A stretch of 64,000 bases of DNA from Phycicoccus sp. HDW14 (GTDB lineage: Bacteria > Actinomycetota > Actinomycetes > Actinomycetales > Dermatophilaceae). The translations under genes and the position numbers were made by a program. The notes beneath the pieces are model-generated. The model was not told the origin of the DNA, did not search any database, and saw only the letters and a list, made by a program, of their open reading frames with translations. Below are positions 54,718-63,553 of this stretch, in pieces (position 1 is the first letter of the stretch; each line of letters opens with the position of its first letter). The stretch is taken from contig NZ_CP049935.1 of NCBI RefSeq assembly GCF_011383005.1, positions 3,472,001-3,536,000 of the forward strand. The letters are read 5' to 3'.

Positions 54718-55971
54718 ATGCCCGACCCGCGACCCGCGACGTACGGCGTCCACTCCGAGGTGGGCCGGCTGCGCAAGGTGCTCGTCTGCCGGCCCGGCCT
54801 GGCGCACCGGCGGCTCACCCCGACGAACTCCGCGGACCTGCTCTTCGACGACGTCATGTGGGTCGGGCAGGCCGAACGCGACCACGCCGACTTCGTCACC
54901 GAGCTGGCGGCCCGCGGGGTCGAGGTCCTCGAGCTGCACGACGTCCTCGCCGAGACGATGGCCGTGCCGGGCGCCCGCGACTGGCTGCTCGACCGCAAGA
55001 TCGTGCCGAACCACGTGGGGCTCGGCCTCGTCGAGTCGACCCGGGCCTTCCTCGAGACCCTCGACCCGGTGCGCCTCGCCGAGTTCCTCATCGGCGGGCT
55101 GGCCATCGTCGACCTGCCGGAGGAGTTCCGCACGCCGTGGGTCATGCTGGCCCGCGAGCAGACCGGCAGCCGCGAGTACCTGCTGCCGCCGCTGCCGAAC
55201 ACCCTCTACACGCGCGACACCACGTGCTGGATCTACGGCGGCCTGACCCTCAACCCGCTCTACTGGCCGGCCCGCCAGAACGAGACGATCATCTACAAGG
55301 CGATCTACTCCTTCCACCCCGACTTCACGGGGGCGCCGATCTGGTGGGGCGACCCCGAGACCGACTGGGGCGAGGCGACGCTCGAGGGCGGTGACGTCAT
55401 GCCCGTCGGCAACGGCGTCGTGCTCATGGGGATGAGCGAGCGCACCTCGCGCCAGGCCATCACCCAGGTCGCCTCGAGGCTCTTCGCGCAGGGGGCCGCC
55501 GAGAAGGTCGTCGTCGCGGGGATGCCGCGGCTGCGCGCCGCGATGCACCTCGACACCGTCTTCACGTTCGCCGACCGCGACGTCGTCACGCTCTACCCGA
55601 CGATCATGGACGGGGTCCACACGTTCATGCTGCACCCCTCGGACGCGGCGCCCGGGGTGGAGATCGAGGACCGGGGCGAGGGGTCGTTCACCAAGGTGAC
55701 GGCCGAGGCGCTGGGCCTCGACGGGCTGCGCGTCATCGAGACCGGTGGGGACGCCTACACCTCGGAGCGCCAGCAGTGGGACAGCGGCAACAACGCGGTC
55801 GCCGTCGAGCCCGGGGTGGTCTTCACCTACGACCGCAACACGACGACCAACGCCCTGCTGCGCGGGGCGGGCATCGAGGTCGTCGAGATCCGCGGCGCCG
55901 AGCTCGGCCGCGGGCGGGGCGGTGGCCACTGCATGACCTGTCCGCTGGTGCGCGACCCCGTCGACTACTGA
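54718..55971 (+). CDS. arcA: Arginine deiminase
   Basis: This 417-aa member of the guanidino-modifying family has [18 protein letters not shown] at the N-terminus, the catalytic His in AMHLDTVFT and the nucleophilic Cys in [10 protein letters not shown] near the C-terminus. The predicted reaction is arginine to citrulline plus ammonia. No arcB, arcC or arcD is adjacent, so the full ADI pathway is not encoded here. ATG 54718 has an ACCGGAGG ribosome site. The next gene starts 9 bp after the stop. Confidence 0.9.
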   Translation: MPDPRPATYGVHSEVGRLRKVLVCRPGLAHRRLTPTNSADLLFDDVMWVGQAERDHADFVTELAARGVEVLELHDVLAETMAVPGARDWLLDRKIVPNHVGLGLVESTRAFLETLDPVRLAEFLIGGLAIVDLPEEFRTPWVMLAREQTGSREYLLPPLPNTLYTRDTTCWIYGGLTLNPLYWPARQNETIIYKAIYSFHPDFTGAPIWWGDPETDWGEATLEGGDVMPVGNGVVLMGMSERTSRQAITQVASRLFAQGAAEKVVVAGMPRLRAAMHLDTVFTFADRDVVTLYPTIMDGVHTFMLHPSDAAPGVEIEDRGEGSFTKVTAEALGLDGLRVIETGGDAYTSERQQWDSGNNAVAVEPGVVFTYDRNTTTNALLRGAGIEVVEIRGAELGRGRGGGHCMTCPLVRDPVDY

Positions 55972-55979
55972 GGAGCCGG

Positions 55980-57134
55980 ATGAGCCCCGACCGCACCTTC
56001 CGGCCCTCCGCCGGCCGGACCCTCGGCGTCGAGTGGGAGCTCGGCCTCGTCGACCCCGACACCCTCGACCTCGTCTCGCGCGCCCCCGAGCTCATCGAGG
56101 CCCTCGGCGGTGATGCCGCACCGGCCGCCGACCACGGCGGGGCCCGGGGGGCGGCCCGTTCGCTGGTCACCAAGGAGCTGCTGCTCAACACCGTCGAGAT
56201 CGTCACCGGGGTGTGCGAGAACGCCGGTGGGGCGGCGGCCGACCTCGAGGAGGGGCTGGCCCGGGTGCGTACGGCGGCCGACGCGCTCGGCGTGCAGCTG
56301 TTCGCCGGTGGCGCGCACCCCTTCACCCGGTGGGAGGACCAGGAGGTCTCGCCGGGCGAGCGCTACGAGACGCTCATCGACCGCACCCAGTGGTGGGGCC
56401 GGCAGATGGTCATCTACGGGGTGCACGTGCACGTCGGGGTGACCTCGGCGGCCAAGGTCTGGCCGCTCGTCAACGCCCTGCTGACCTACCACCCGCACCT
56501 CACGGCCCTCTCGGCCTCCTCGCCGTTCACCGGCGGGGTCGACACCGGGTATGCGAGCAACCGGACGATGCTCTTCCAGCAGCTGCCGACCGCCGGCCTG
56601 CCGTTCCAGTTCGAGACCTGGGCCCAGTACCGCGCCTACCTCCACGACGTCTTCACGACCGGGGTCGTCGACGACGCGAGCGAGCTGCGCTGGGACATCC
56701 GGCCGTCGCTGCGCCTCGGCACCATCGAGGTGCGGGCGTGTGACGGGCTGACGACCGTCGCCGACGTCACGGCCATCGCCGCCTTCGTCCACTGCCTCCT
56801 CGTGCACCTCGAGGAGCGCCTCGACGTCGGGCGCCTACCCGAGCCGCTGCCGCCCTGGCACGTGCAGGAGAACAAGTGGCGCGCAGCGCGGTACGGCCTC
56901 GACGCCATCGTCATCGCCGATGCCGGCAGCCGGGAGGTCGGGGTCGTCGACGACGTGCTCGCGCTCCTCGACCGGCTGGAGCCGACCGCGCAGCGGCTGG
57001 GCTGCCGCGACGAGCTGGCCGGCATCGAGGGGTTGGCGCGCGGCGGGGCGGGCTACGTCCGGATGCGGGCGGCGGCCGAGGAGGCCGGCGGCGACCTGCG
57101 GGCCGCGGTGCGGGCGGCCCTCGTCCCGGAGTGA
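55980..57134 (+). CDS. YbdK-type carboxylate-amine ligase (glutamate-cysteine ligase family 2)
   Basis: This 384-aa protein has the GCS2 signature TLGVEWELGLVDPDTLD near residue 15, HVHVGV in the middle and WDIRPSLRLGTIEVRACD near residue 235. Family enzymes ligate glutamate to cysteine or other amines using ATP. The ATG has a GAGGAG site immediately upstream and the gene is coupled to arcA. The substrate is uncertain, since actinobacteria use mycothiol rather than glutathione. Confidence 0.85.
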   Translation: MSPDRTFRPSAGRTLGVEWELGLVDPDTLDLVSRAPELIEALGGDAAPAADHGGARGAARSLVTKELLLNTVEIVTGVCENAGGAAADLEEGLARVRTAADALGVQLFAGGAHPFTRWEDQEVSPGERYETLIDRTQWWGRQMVIYGVHVHVGVTSAAKVWPLVNALLTYHPHLTALSASSPFTGGVDTGYASNRTMLFQQLPTAGLPFQFETWAQYRAYLHDVFTTGVVDDASELRWDIRPSLRLGTIEVRACDGLTTVADVTAIAAFVHCLLVHLEERLDVGRLPEPLPPWHVQENKWRAARYGLDAIVIADAGSREVGVVDDVLALLDRLEPTAQRLGCRDELAGIEGLARGGAGYVRMRAAAEEAGGDLRAAVRAALVPE

Positions 57135-57192
57135 CGGCCGGGGCCGGGGGAACTCACGAGCGTGTCGGCGCCCGGTCTCCTACGGTGGCCGG

Positions 57193-57875
57193 GTGCAGAC
57201 CCCGCCCGACGACCTGACCGCCGACCGGCTGCTCACGGCCGTGCGCCGGGGCTGGCTCCCGGAGGCGGTGACGGCCGACTACCTGCCGGTCGGGTTCGGG
57301 AACCACCACTGGCGGGTCGAGGACCGTTCGGGCACAACGTGGTTCGCGTCCGCGGATGCCGTCGACGACGATGACGCGCTCCACCGGCTGGCCGCCGCGT
57401 TCGGGGTGGCGGCCGAGGCCCGGGCGGCAGGGGTGGTCGGCGCCCACGGCCCCTGCCCTCGCGCGAGGGGTCGACCGTCCTGCGGCTCGGCGCCGTCCGC
57501 CGCGGGCTGGACGCGCTCGACGCCTCGGGCTCCGGGGACGCCGGGCGGCTGGTCGTCACGCACGGCGAGCCCCATCCGGGCAACGCCGTGCGCACCGCGA
57601 CCGGACTCGTGCTCGTCGACTGGGACACCGCCCGCAGGGCCGAGCCGGAGCGCGACCTGTGGCTCGTCGCGGCCCGCGCCGACCTCGACGTGGTCGCGCG
57701 CTACGAGGACCTGACGGCCGGGGCCGTCGAGCGGTCCCGGCTGCGGGCGCGGGAACGGCGCTGGGGCCTGGCCGACGTCGCGTCCTTCGTGCCGGACCTG
57801 CTCGCCGCCGAGCACGCCGGTGCCGACACGGCCTGGCAGCTGGAGGCGCTGGCCCGGACCATCGACACGCTCTGA
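57193..57875 (+). pseudogene. Aminoglycoside-phosphotransferase-like gene, internally deleted and frameshifted
   Basis: Even when the frame is repaired, only about 227 aa remain, against roughly 330 for related actinobacterial phosphotransferases. The N-lobe start (VGFGNHHWRVED) is followed, after some 110 missing residues, by the catalytic loop THGEPHPGN and the metal-site region LVDWDTARRAEPERDLW. The N-terminal substrate lobe and the hinge are therefore not connected properly. The C4 run 57450-57453 also lacks a base. The deletion makes loss of function likely regardless of the indel. Confidence 0.72.
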
Positions 57876-57885
57876 GGGGGAGGGG

Positions 57886-58581
57886 TCAGGCGGTGCCGTC
57901 GGCCGCCGTCGACCCGGCCGACCCGGCTGCCTCGACCGCGTCGAGCTCGTCGGCGACCGGGGTGGCGCCACCGTTGAACTCGATGACGGCACCGGCGGTG
58001 CCGGGCCGCTCGAGCACCTCGGCCGCGACCAGGGCCACGTCGTCGCGCGACACCGACCCCTTACCGGCGCCCGTGCGGGCGGTCTCGACGCCGCCGGTGC
58101 CGGGGTCGTCGGTGAGCCGGCTGGGGCGCAGCAGCGTCCAGTCGAGTGTCGAGCCCTGCAGGTGCGCGTCGGCGGCGGTCTTGGCCTCGGCGTAGGCGAA
58201 GAACGGGTCGTTCTGCGGCACACCGTGGTCCGGCCCGGCACCGTAGTACGACACCATGACGTAGCGGCGGGCGCCGGCGCGGTCGGCGGCGTCCATCGAG
58301 CGGATGGCGGCGTCCCGGTCGACGGCGTAGGTGCGCTCCGGGGTGCCGCCGCCGGCGCCCGCGGACCACACCACGGCGTCGTGGCCGGCGAACAGGTCGG
58401 CCAGCTCGTCGGTCGTCAGGGACTGGACGTCGGCGACCAGGGCGCTCGCCCCGTCGGCCTCGACGTCGGCCGCGTGGTCCGGGTTGCGGACCACCGCCGT
58501 GACGTCGTGCGAGCGGGCGGTGAGGAGGGGGGTCAGGCGGCGGGCCACCTTGCCGTGGCCGCCGATCACGAGGATGCGCAT
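57886..58581 (-). CDS. NAD(P)-binding SDR-like protein (NAD(P)H-binding family)
   Basis: This 231-aa protein starts with the Rossmann motif VIGGHGKVARRLTPLL and has VSYYGAGPDHG and WTLLRPSRLTDDPGTG, as in atypical SDRs of the YwnB/NmrA-like group. They act as reductases or redox sensors. It is the last gene of a minus-strand group with the two genes at 58643-59809. Confidence 0.82.
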   Translation of the reverse strand: MRILVIGGHGKVARRLTPLLTARSHDVTAVVRNPDHAADVEADGASALVADVQSLTTDELADLFAGHDAVVWSAGAGGGTPERTYAVDRDAAIRSMDAADRAGARRYVMVSYYGAGPDHGVPQNDPFFAYAEAKTAADAHLQGSTLDWTLLRPSRLTDDPGTGGVETARTGAGKGSVSRDDVALVAAEVLERPGTAGAVIEFNGGATPVADELDAVEAAGSAGSTAADGTA

Positions 58582-58642
58582 GTCCGGGCCAACCAGCGGC
58601 GGCGGCGTGGTGTTCCTCGCGGAGCGCCGAGGGTGCCCCTCG

Positions 58643-59061
58643 TCACCCGACCGCGACGGCCACGAGGGCCGCGACCAGCCCCACGACGGCCGCCCCGGCG
58701 CGTACCCGGTCCGCGGTGAGCAGCCGCCGGAGGAGCGGCGGGTGGGCCCGTCCCGCCCGAGGGCACCGTGTGCCGGGGCGGCGACGGCCGCGGTCGTCAG
58801 CAGGACGACGGCCTGGGCGCCGAGCGCGACGAGGACGGCCGGGCCGAGCGGCGCGGCGACGACCACCCACGCACCGACCGCGAGGACGGCGAGGTACAGC
58901 GGCCCCACGAGCCGCACGGTGCGACGCGAGTGGTCGGTGTGCGCCGCCGCGAAGTCCGGCCCGGTCCGGTCGGCGAGCACCGGGTAGACCACCGCGGACA
59001 CCGTGACCTGGAAGCCGGCGTGCACCGCGGCGACGACGGCGAGGGCGACGAGCGGTGTCAC
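58643..59061 (-). CDS. Small four-helix membrane protein (DUF1772-like), frame broken once
   Basis: About 139 aa when repaired, with four hydrophobic segments and the segment HTDHSRRTVRLVGPLYLAVL. The layout fits DUF1772/DUF4149-type proteins. The frame shifts near GGGCCC 58744-58749; one added base joins GALGRDG to AHPPLLRRLLTADRV. The GTG start overlaps the stop of the DUF2071 gene. Confidence 0.65.
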
Positions 59062-59809
59062 AGGGCCCGCGGCATGCCGAACTCGGTCGCGGTGCCGCGC
59101 GAGTGCAGGACGCTGTCCGGTGGGGTGCCCGCCAGCTCCGGGAACCCGGCGGCCGCGAGCAGCTCGTCGTCGAGCTCGAGGAGGGTGGCCCGGCGCAGTG
59201 GCCACGGCTCGTGCCGGTTCGGCACCCACCGCGTCCGTCCGGCCATCCGGGTGTGCAGGCCGTAGCGGGCGGTGAGGAAGTGCTCGAGCGGGCCGGGCTC
59301 GGTGACCGGGGCACCGACGTCGACGACCATCCGGCTGCGCGCCCCGCGGGGGCGGGCCAGCGGCGCGTCGCCGTGTACTCGACGCGGTCGGCGTCGCGCG
59401 CGTACCGCATCCGGGCCCAGGTGTACGGGGTGCCGAACACGGCCCGGGCCGCGAGCGAGACGAGGAGGCGAGAGGCCTCGAGCGAGCCGAAGACCACGCC
59501 ACGGCGCCCCGCGTCGTCGACCGAGTAGAAGCGCACGTTGGTCTCGAGGAAGGTGCCCAGCCACGGCACCGGCGGTCCGGCGCCGAACCCGGCGCCGAGC
59601 ATCCGGAAGGGGATGAGCCCGACGTAGGTGGCGCCGCCGAGGGTGTCCGGCCGCGTCCCCGCGGGGAGCAGGGGGGCGACGAGCGCGGGCTCGACGGCCC
59701 AGTGCACGAAGGTGATGTCGAGCCACTGATGGCGCATCGAGCGCGGGCCGGCCAGCGGCGGTGCCGAGGGGTCGAGCGCGACGTCGGCGGGGGTGCGCGG
59801 GTCGGTCAC
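59058..59809 (-). CDS. DUF2071 (YqjF-like) protein, frame broken once
   Basis: About 250 aa when repaired. The conserved start MRHQWLDITFVHWAVEP and the WLGTFLETNVRFYSVDDAGR segment identify DUF2071, a family with an acetoacetate-decarboxylase-like fold and unknown function. The frame shifts at the C4 run 59342-59345; one added base joins RRWPAPAG to ARSRMVVDVG. The likely start is GTG 59809. Confidence 0.8.
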
Positions 59810-59898
59810 GACCCGAGTGTCAGCACCCGTGGGGCCCCGGCGCCGGACAGGTGACCCGTCTCACGCGGGACTGTCGAACCCTCGGGGCGGGAAGGGGT

Positions 59899-60090
59899 TC
59901 AGCGCGGGCCCGGGGACCGGCGGCGCAGCTCGCGCACGATCCGCGCCTGGCGCCGGACCACGCCCGACCGGTGGGCCAGGGAGGCGTCCGCCCGCGCCTC
60001 GCGGAGGTCGTCCTCCGTCCCGGCGAGCTCGGCGATGAGCTCGCGGACCGATCGTCCGTGGGCGGGTCGGTCCTCGGTCGTCGTCGTCAT
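59899..60090 (-). CDS. Small basic hypothetical protein
   Basis: The 63-aa product, rich in Arg, Glu and Ala, is probably one or two helices (VRELIAELAGTEDDLREAR). I do not recognise it. ATG 60090 was chosen because it opens a compact frame with a typical MTTTT start; coding capacity is plausible but not certain. Confidence 0.45.
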   Translation of the reverse strand: MTTTTEDRPAHGRSVRELIAELAGTEDDLREARADASLAHRSGVVRRQARIVRELRRRSPGPR

Positions 60091-60148
60091 GGCCCAACCC
60101 TGTCGAGCGGGCCTCTGAGGCCCCTTCGTGCTCCCTGTGAGGTGCCTG

Positions 60149-61819
60149 TCAGGACGCCGGGTCGGGGGCGGGCTCGCGCTCGCTCCCATGGTGGGGCGGC
60201 CGGTGCTTCTGCGCGTGGTAGTCGGCGAGGCGCCGGTCGGCGTCGGCACCGAAGAGGATGCGGGCCACCTCGCGCAGGCCGTCGGAGTCGTCGATGTCCT
60301 CGTCGCGCACGACGAGGTCGATCTTGCTGCGCCGGCGCATGAAGTCGTCGAGGGTCACGACCATCTCGTGCTCGGCGGCGGTGTACAGCTCGGCGCGCAG
60401 GTAGTCGGCCGAGCCCATGACGTCCTCGCCCATGGCCGGGTCGGCGCGGATGGCCTCGAGCAGGTCGAAGGCCCGGCGGCCGTAGCGGCGCCAGAGCCGG
60501 TCGCTCAGCGGCTCGGTGTCGGGCTTGGTGCGCAGGGCGTCGAGGCGCATCAGCCGGGCCTGGCGGAAGAACTCGGCGCGGGTCTGGGCGGCGGGCTCGC
60601 CGTACCAGTTGGCGAGGTCCTTCTCGAGCGGGATGCCGAGGTGCTCGACCTCGGCCGCGACCTCCTCGCCGACGTTGAGGCAGTCGGTGAGCTTGCCGCC
60701 GAGGACGGTGACGACGGCCCGCTGGTCGTCGCGCTCGATCTCGTGCTTGCGGGACAACGAGGTCCAGTCGGCGTCGACCTGGTCGCCTCCGCCGCGCCTG
60801 ACCACCAGCGGTCGCACGCCGCAGCGCTCGGCGATGACGTCGTCGGGGGTCAGCGGGGTGGGCAGGTCGAGCCGGGCGTTGATCTGGTCGAGGAGGAAGT
60901 GCCGGTCCTCGTCGGTGACCTCGGTGTACGGGGAGTCGACGCGGGTGTCGGTGGTGCCGATGACCGAGCGGCGGCCCATCGGGATGACGTAGAAGAGGCG
61001 CTGGGTGTCGTCGAAGAAGGCGAGCACGCGGTCGTGGTGCGTCGTGGTGAGGCGGGGGACGACGAGGTGGATGCCCTTGGAGCAGACGATGCGGTGCTCG
61101 GTGCGCAGGTCCCACGAGCTGTTGAGGTCGTCGACGAACGGTCCGGCCGCGTTGACGACCACCCGTGCGGCTGTGGTGATCTCGGCCCCGGTGTCGGTGT
61201 CGCGCAGGTGGCACACCCAGCGGTCGCCGATGCGCTTGGCCGAGGTCAGCTCGACGTAGTTCGCGACGGCGGCCCCGGCCTCGACCGCCGAGCGGACGAA
61301 GGAGAAGACGAACCGGCTGTCGTTGTCGACGAGGTAGGCGTCGCGGTACTCGATGGCGCCGCGGACGTCGCTCGTGTCGATGACCGGCTCCTGCGCCTTG
61401 ACCTCCTCCGCGTCGTAGAGGTGCGGACGCTCGGTGCCGAACAGGCCGATGCCCCAGTAGGCGGTGGCGCCGAGGCCGGCGAACCACGGCTTGTACGGCG
61501 AGGAGTGGTCGAGCGCCGCGAGGAAGCCGATCTCCTTGATGTTGTCCGCGTAGGCCTTCATCAGGCGGTTGCGGCTGCGGCACAGGCCGAAGACGAGGGG
61601 CAGCTCGTAGTTCTCGAGGTACTTGAAGCCGCCCCAGACGAGGTTGCTCGACTCCTGGCTCGTGAAGCCGCCGAAGTCGCCGCGGTCGATGAGGGCGACG
61701 GAGGCCCCGCGGCCGGCGAGGGCCGCGGCCGAGACCGCGCCGTTGATGCCGGCCCCGACGACGAGGACGTCGAACAGGCCGCCGTCGATGCGCTCGATGT
61801 TCGCCGACCTCAGGCTCAT
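60149..61819 (-). CDS. glpD: Glycerol-3-phosphate dehydrogenase, FAD-dependent
   Basis: This 556-aa membrane-associated flavoenzyme has the N-terminal FAD motif VLVVGAGINGAVSAAALAGR, GFTSQESSNLVWGGFKYLEN and the DAO-type fold. A C-terminal GlpD domain ends near residue 530. It oxidises glycerol-3-phosphate to dihydroxyacetone phosphate and passes electrons to quinone. No glpK or glpF is adjacent. The length is normal and the frame intact. Confidence 0.93.
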   Translation of the reverse strand: MSLRSANIERIDGGLFDVLVVGAGINGAVSAAALAGRGASVALIDRGDFGGFTSQESSNLVWGGFKYLENYELPLVFGLCRSRNRLMKAYADNIKEIGFLAALDHSSPYKPWFAGLGATAYWGIGLFGTERPHLYDAEEVKAQEPVIDTSDVRGAIEYRDAYLVDNDSRFVFSFVRSAVEAGAAVANYVELTSAKRIGDRWVCHLRDTDTGAEITTAARVVVNAAGPFVDDLNSSWDLRTEHRIVCSKGIHLVVPRLTTTHHDRVLAFFDDTQRLFYVIPMGRRSVIGTTDTRVDSPYTEVTDEDRHFLLDQINARLDLPTPLTPDDVIAERCGVRPLVVRRGGGDQVDADWTSLSRKHEIERDDQRAVVTVLGGKLTDCLNVGEEVAAEVEHLGIPLEKDLANWYGEPAAQTRAEFFRQARLMRLDALRTKPDTEPLSDRLWRRYGRRAFDLLEAIRADPAMGEDVMGSADYLRAELYTAAEHEMVVTLDDFMRRRSKIDLVVRDEDIDDSDGLREVARILFGADADRRLADYHAQKHRPPHHGSEREPAPDPAS

Positions 61820-61924
61820 GCACCCAGCCTAGGCGTGCGGCCGGTGCCGGCGGTCGGCGCTGCCGATTTGCCGGAACGGCACGCAAGGTTGTCGCCCGCG
61901 GGCGGGCGGCGTCAGGCTCGGTCC

Positions 61925-62599
61925 GTGACGACGCACGATGCCGGCCACACCTCCGGCCACCGGCACCACCACCCCGACGCCTCGCAGGACCCCGCGACCT
62001 TCTGGGAGGCCCACTACGCCGACCGCGAGCAGGTCTGGAGCGGGCGGGTCAACGGGATCCTCGAGGGGGTCCTCGCCGGGCTCGCGCCGGGGCGGGCGCT
62101 GGACCTCGGGTGCGGCGAGGGCGGGGACGCGGTGCACCTCGCGCGGCTCGGGTGGTCGGTGACGGCGGTCGACATCTCGGCGACGGCCGTCGAGCGGACG
62201 CGTGCGGCGGCGGAGGCGGCCGGGGTCGGGGACCGGGTGCTCGTCGAGCGGCACGACCTCGCCGCGTCCGTGCCCGCCGGCCCGTTCGACCTGGTCAGCG
62301 CCCAGTACCTCCAGAGCCCGGTGTCGTTGCCGCGCTCGTCGGTGTTGCAGCGGGCGGCCGAGTCGCTGGTCGTCGGCGGCCTGCTCGTCGTCGTCGACCA
62401 CGGGGAGGTGCCGCCGTGGGGGCAGCCGCCCGAGGGTCACGTGTTCGCCTCCCCGGAGGAGCTGCTCGCCGACCTCGGCCCCGATCCCGCGCGGTTCGTA
62501 CCGGAGGTCGTGGGGGCCGCCGCGCGTGAGGTCGTGGGCCCCGACGGGGAGCGAGCCACCCTCTCCGACGCGCTCGTCGTGCTGCGCCGGGTGGGCTGA
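61925..62599 (+). CDS. Class I SAM-dependent methyltransferase
   Basis: This 224-aa protein has a His-rich N-terminus (HTSGHRHHHPD), then FWEAHYADREQVWSG and motif I LDLGCGEGGDAVHLA, with VTAVDISATAVERT as motif II. It is TehB/UbiE-like; the methyl acceptor is unknown. It starts at GTG 61925. It lies divergent from glpD with about 105 bp between the starts. Confidence 0.83.
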   Translation: MTTHDAGHTSGHRHHHPDASQDPATFWEAHYADREQVWSGRVNGILEGVLAGLAPGRALDLGCGEGGDAVHLARLGWSVTAVDISATAVERTRAAAEAAGVGDRVLVERHDLAASVPAGPFDLVSAQYLQSPVSLPRSSVLQRAAESLVVGGLLVVVDHGEVPPWGQPPEGHVFASPEELLADLGPDPARFVPEVVGAAAREVVGPDGERATLSDALVVLRRVG

Positions 62600-62637
62600 C
62601 CCGCCGGGGCGGTCGCAGGTCGGCGGCGTCCATGCCC

Positions 62638-62666
62638 TTGCACATATATACGTCGTGGCATACCTT
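62638..62666 (+). promoter_or_regulatory. Sigma-70-type promoter of the ArsR operon
   Basis: TTGCAC (62638-62643) and TACCTT (62661-62666) are separated by exactly 17 bp in an AT-rich patch (ATATATA) that stands out in this GC-rich window. The GTG at 62673 lies at the expected transcription start, so the mRNA may be leaderless. Confidence 0.55.
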
Positions 62667-62672
62667 GGGGTG

Positions 62673-63017
62673 GTGACCGGTGCCCTGGACGTCCTCGAGG
62701 TGATCGCCGAGCCGACCCGTCGCCGGATCCTCGATGCGGTGCGGGGCGGCGAGCGGTCGGTCTCCGAGCTCGTCGAGATCGTCGGGATGCACCAGCCCGG
62801 GGTGTCCCGACACCTGCGGGTGCTGCGCGACGCCGGCCTCGTCGAGGTCCGTCGCGACGCCCAGCGCCGCCTCTACCGCCTGCGCGCCGAGCCCCTGCGT
62901 GAGCTCGACGAGTGGCTCGAGCCCTACCGCGCCGAGCTGTCGGGGCGCCTCGACTCCCTCGAGCGCCACCTCGCGCGCACGTCCCGACCCATCCCCCCGA
63001 AGGAGCGATCCTCGTGA
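62673..63017 (+). CDS. ArsR-family transcriptional regulator
   Basis: This 114-aa winged-helix protein contains VIAEPTRRRILDAVRGGE and the recognition helix MHQPGVSRHLRVLRDAGLV. No metal-binding cysteines are present, so it is probably a non-metal member of the kind that pairs with SRPBCC genes. The GTG at 62673 was chosen because it lies 6 bp after the -10 element. Its stop overlaps the SRPBCC start. Confidence 0.87.
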   Translation: MTGALDVLEVIAEPTRRRILDAVRGGERSVSELVEIVGMHQPGVSRHLRVLRDAGLVEVRRDAQRRLYRLRAEPLRELDEWLEPYRAELSGRLDSLERHLARTSRPIPPKERSS

Positions 63018-63553
63018 CCGACGACCTGACCACCCGCTACGACGGCGTGCTCGAACGCACCACCGACGGCGGGGTCATCCGCTTCGAGCGACACCTCGCC
63101 CACGACGTGCGGGACGTGTGGGAGGCCATCACCTCGCCCGAGCGGCTCGCCGACTGGTGGCTGCCGTTCGATGCCGACGTGACCGTCGACCTGCGCGAGG
63201 GCGGCGAGATGGTCTTCGCGGGCCGCGCGACCGAGGAGCCGGTGACGATGACGTGCACGATCCTGCGGGTCGACCCGCCCGTGCTGTTCGAGCACACGCA
63301 CCCCGCGCCGGGGTCGACGATGCGCTGGGAGCTCGAGCCGCACGACACCGGCTGCGTCCTCCGCCTCAGCCACACCGTCCCCGACGTCACCGAGGCCGTC
63401 GACAACCTCTACCTCGTCGGCCTCCAGACCTCCCTCGACCGTCTCGAGCCGTGCCTCGCCGGTCGGCCGGTGCCGTGGGACTGGGATGCCTTCGCCGCCG
63501 GCCGGGCCCACTACGCCGGTCTCGGCCTGGCGACTGCGGCGGACGCGTCGTGA
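63014..63553 (+). CDS. SRPBCC/AHSA1-domain protein
   Basis: The 179-aa product has a START-like fold typical of AHSA1 proteins, with the segments LAHDVRDVWEAITSPERLADWW, LREGGEMVFAG and FEHTHPAPGSTMRWEL. It is co-translated with the ArsR regulator (GTGA overlap), a common pairing in which the SRPBCC protein is thought to bind a small ligand. Its stop overlaps the next gene's start. Confidence 0.85.
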   Translation: MTDDLTTRYDGVLERTTDGGVIRFERHLAHDVRDVWEAITSPERLADWWLPFDADVTVDLREGGEMVFAGRATEEPVTMTCTILRVDPPVLFEHTHPAPGSTMRWELEPHDTGCVLRLSHTVPDVTEAVDNLYLVGLQTSLDRLEPCLAGRPVPWDWDAFAAGRAHYAGLGLATAADAS

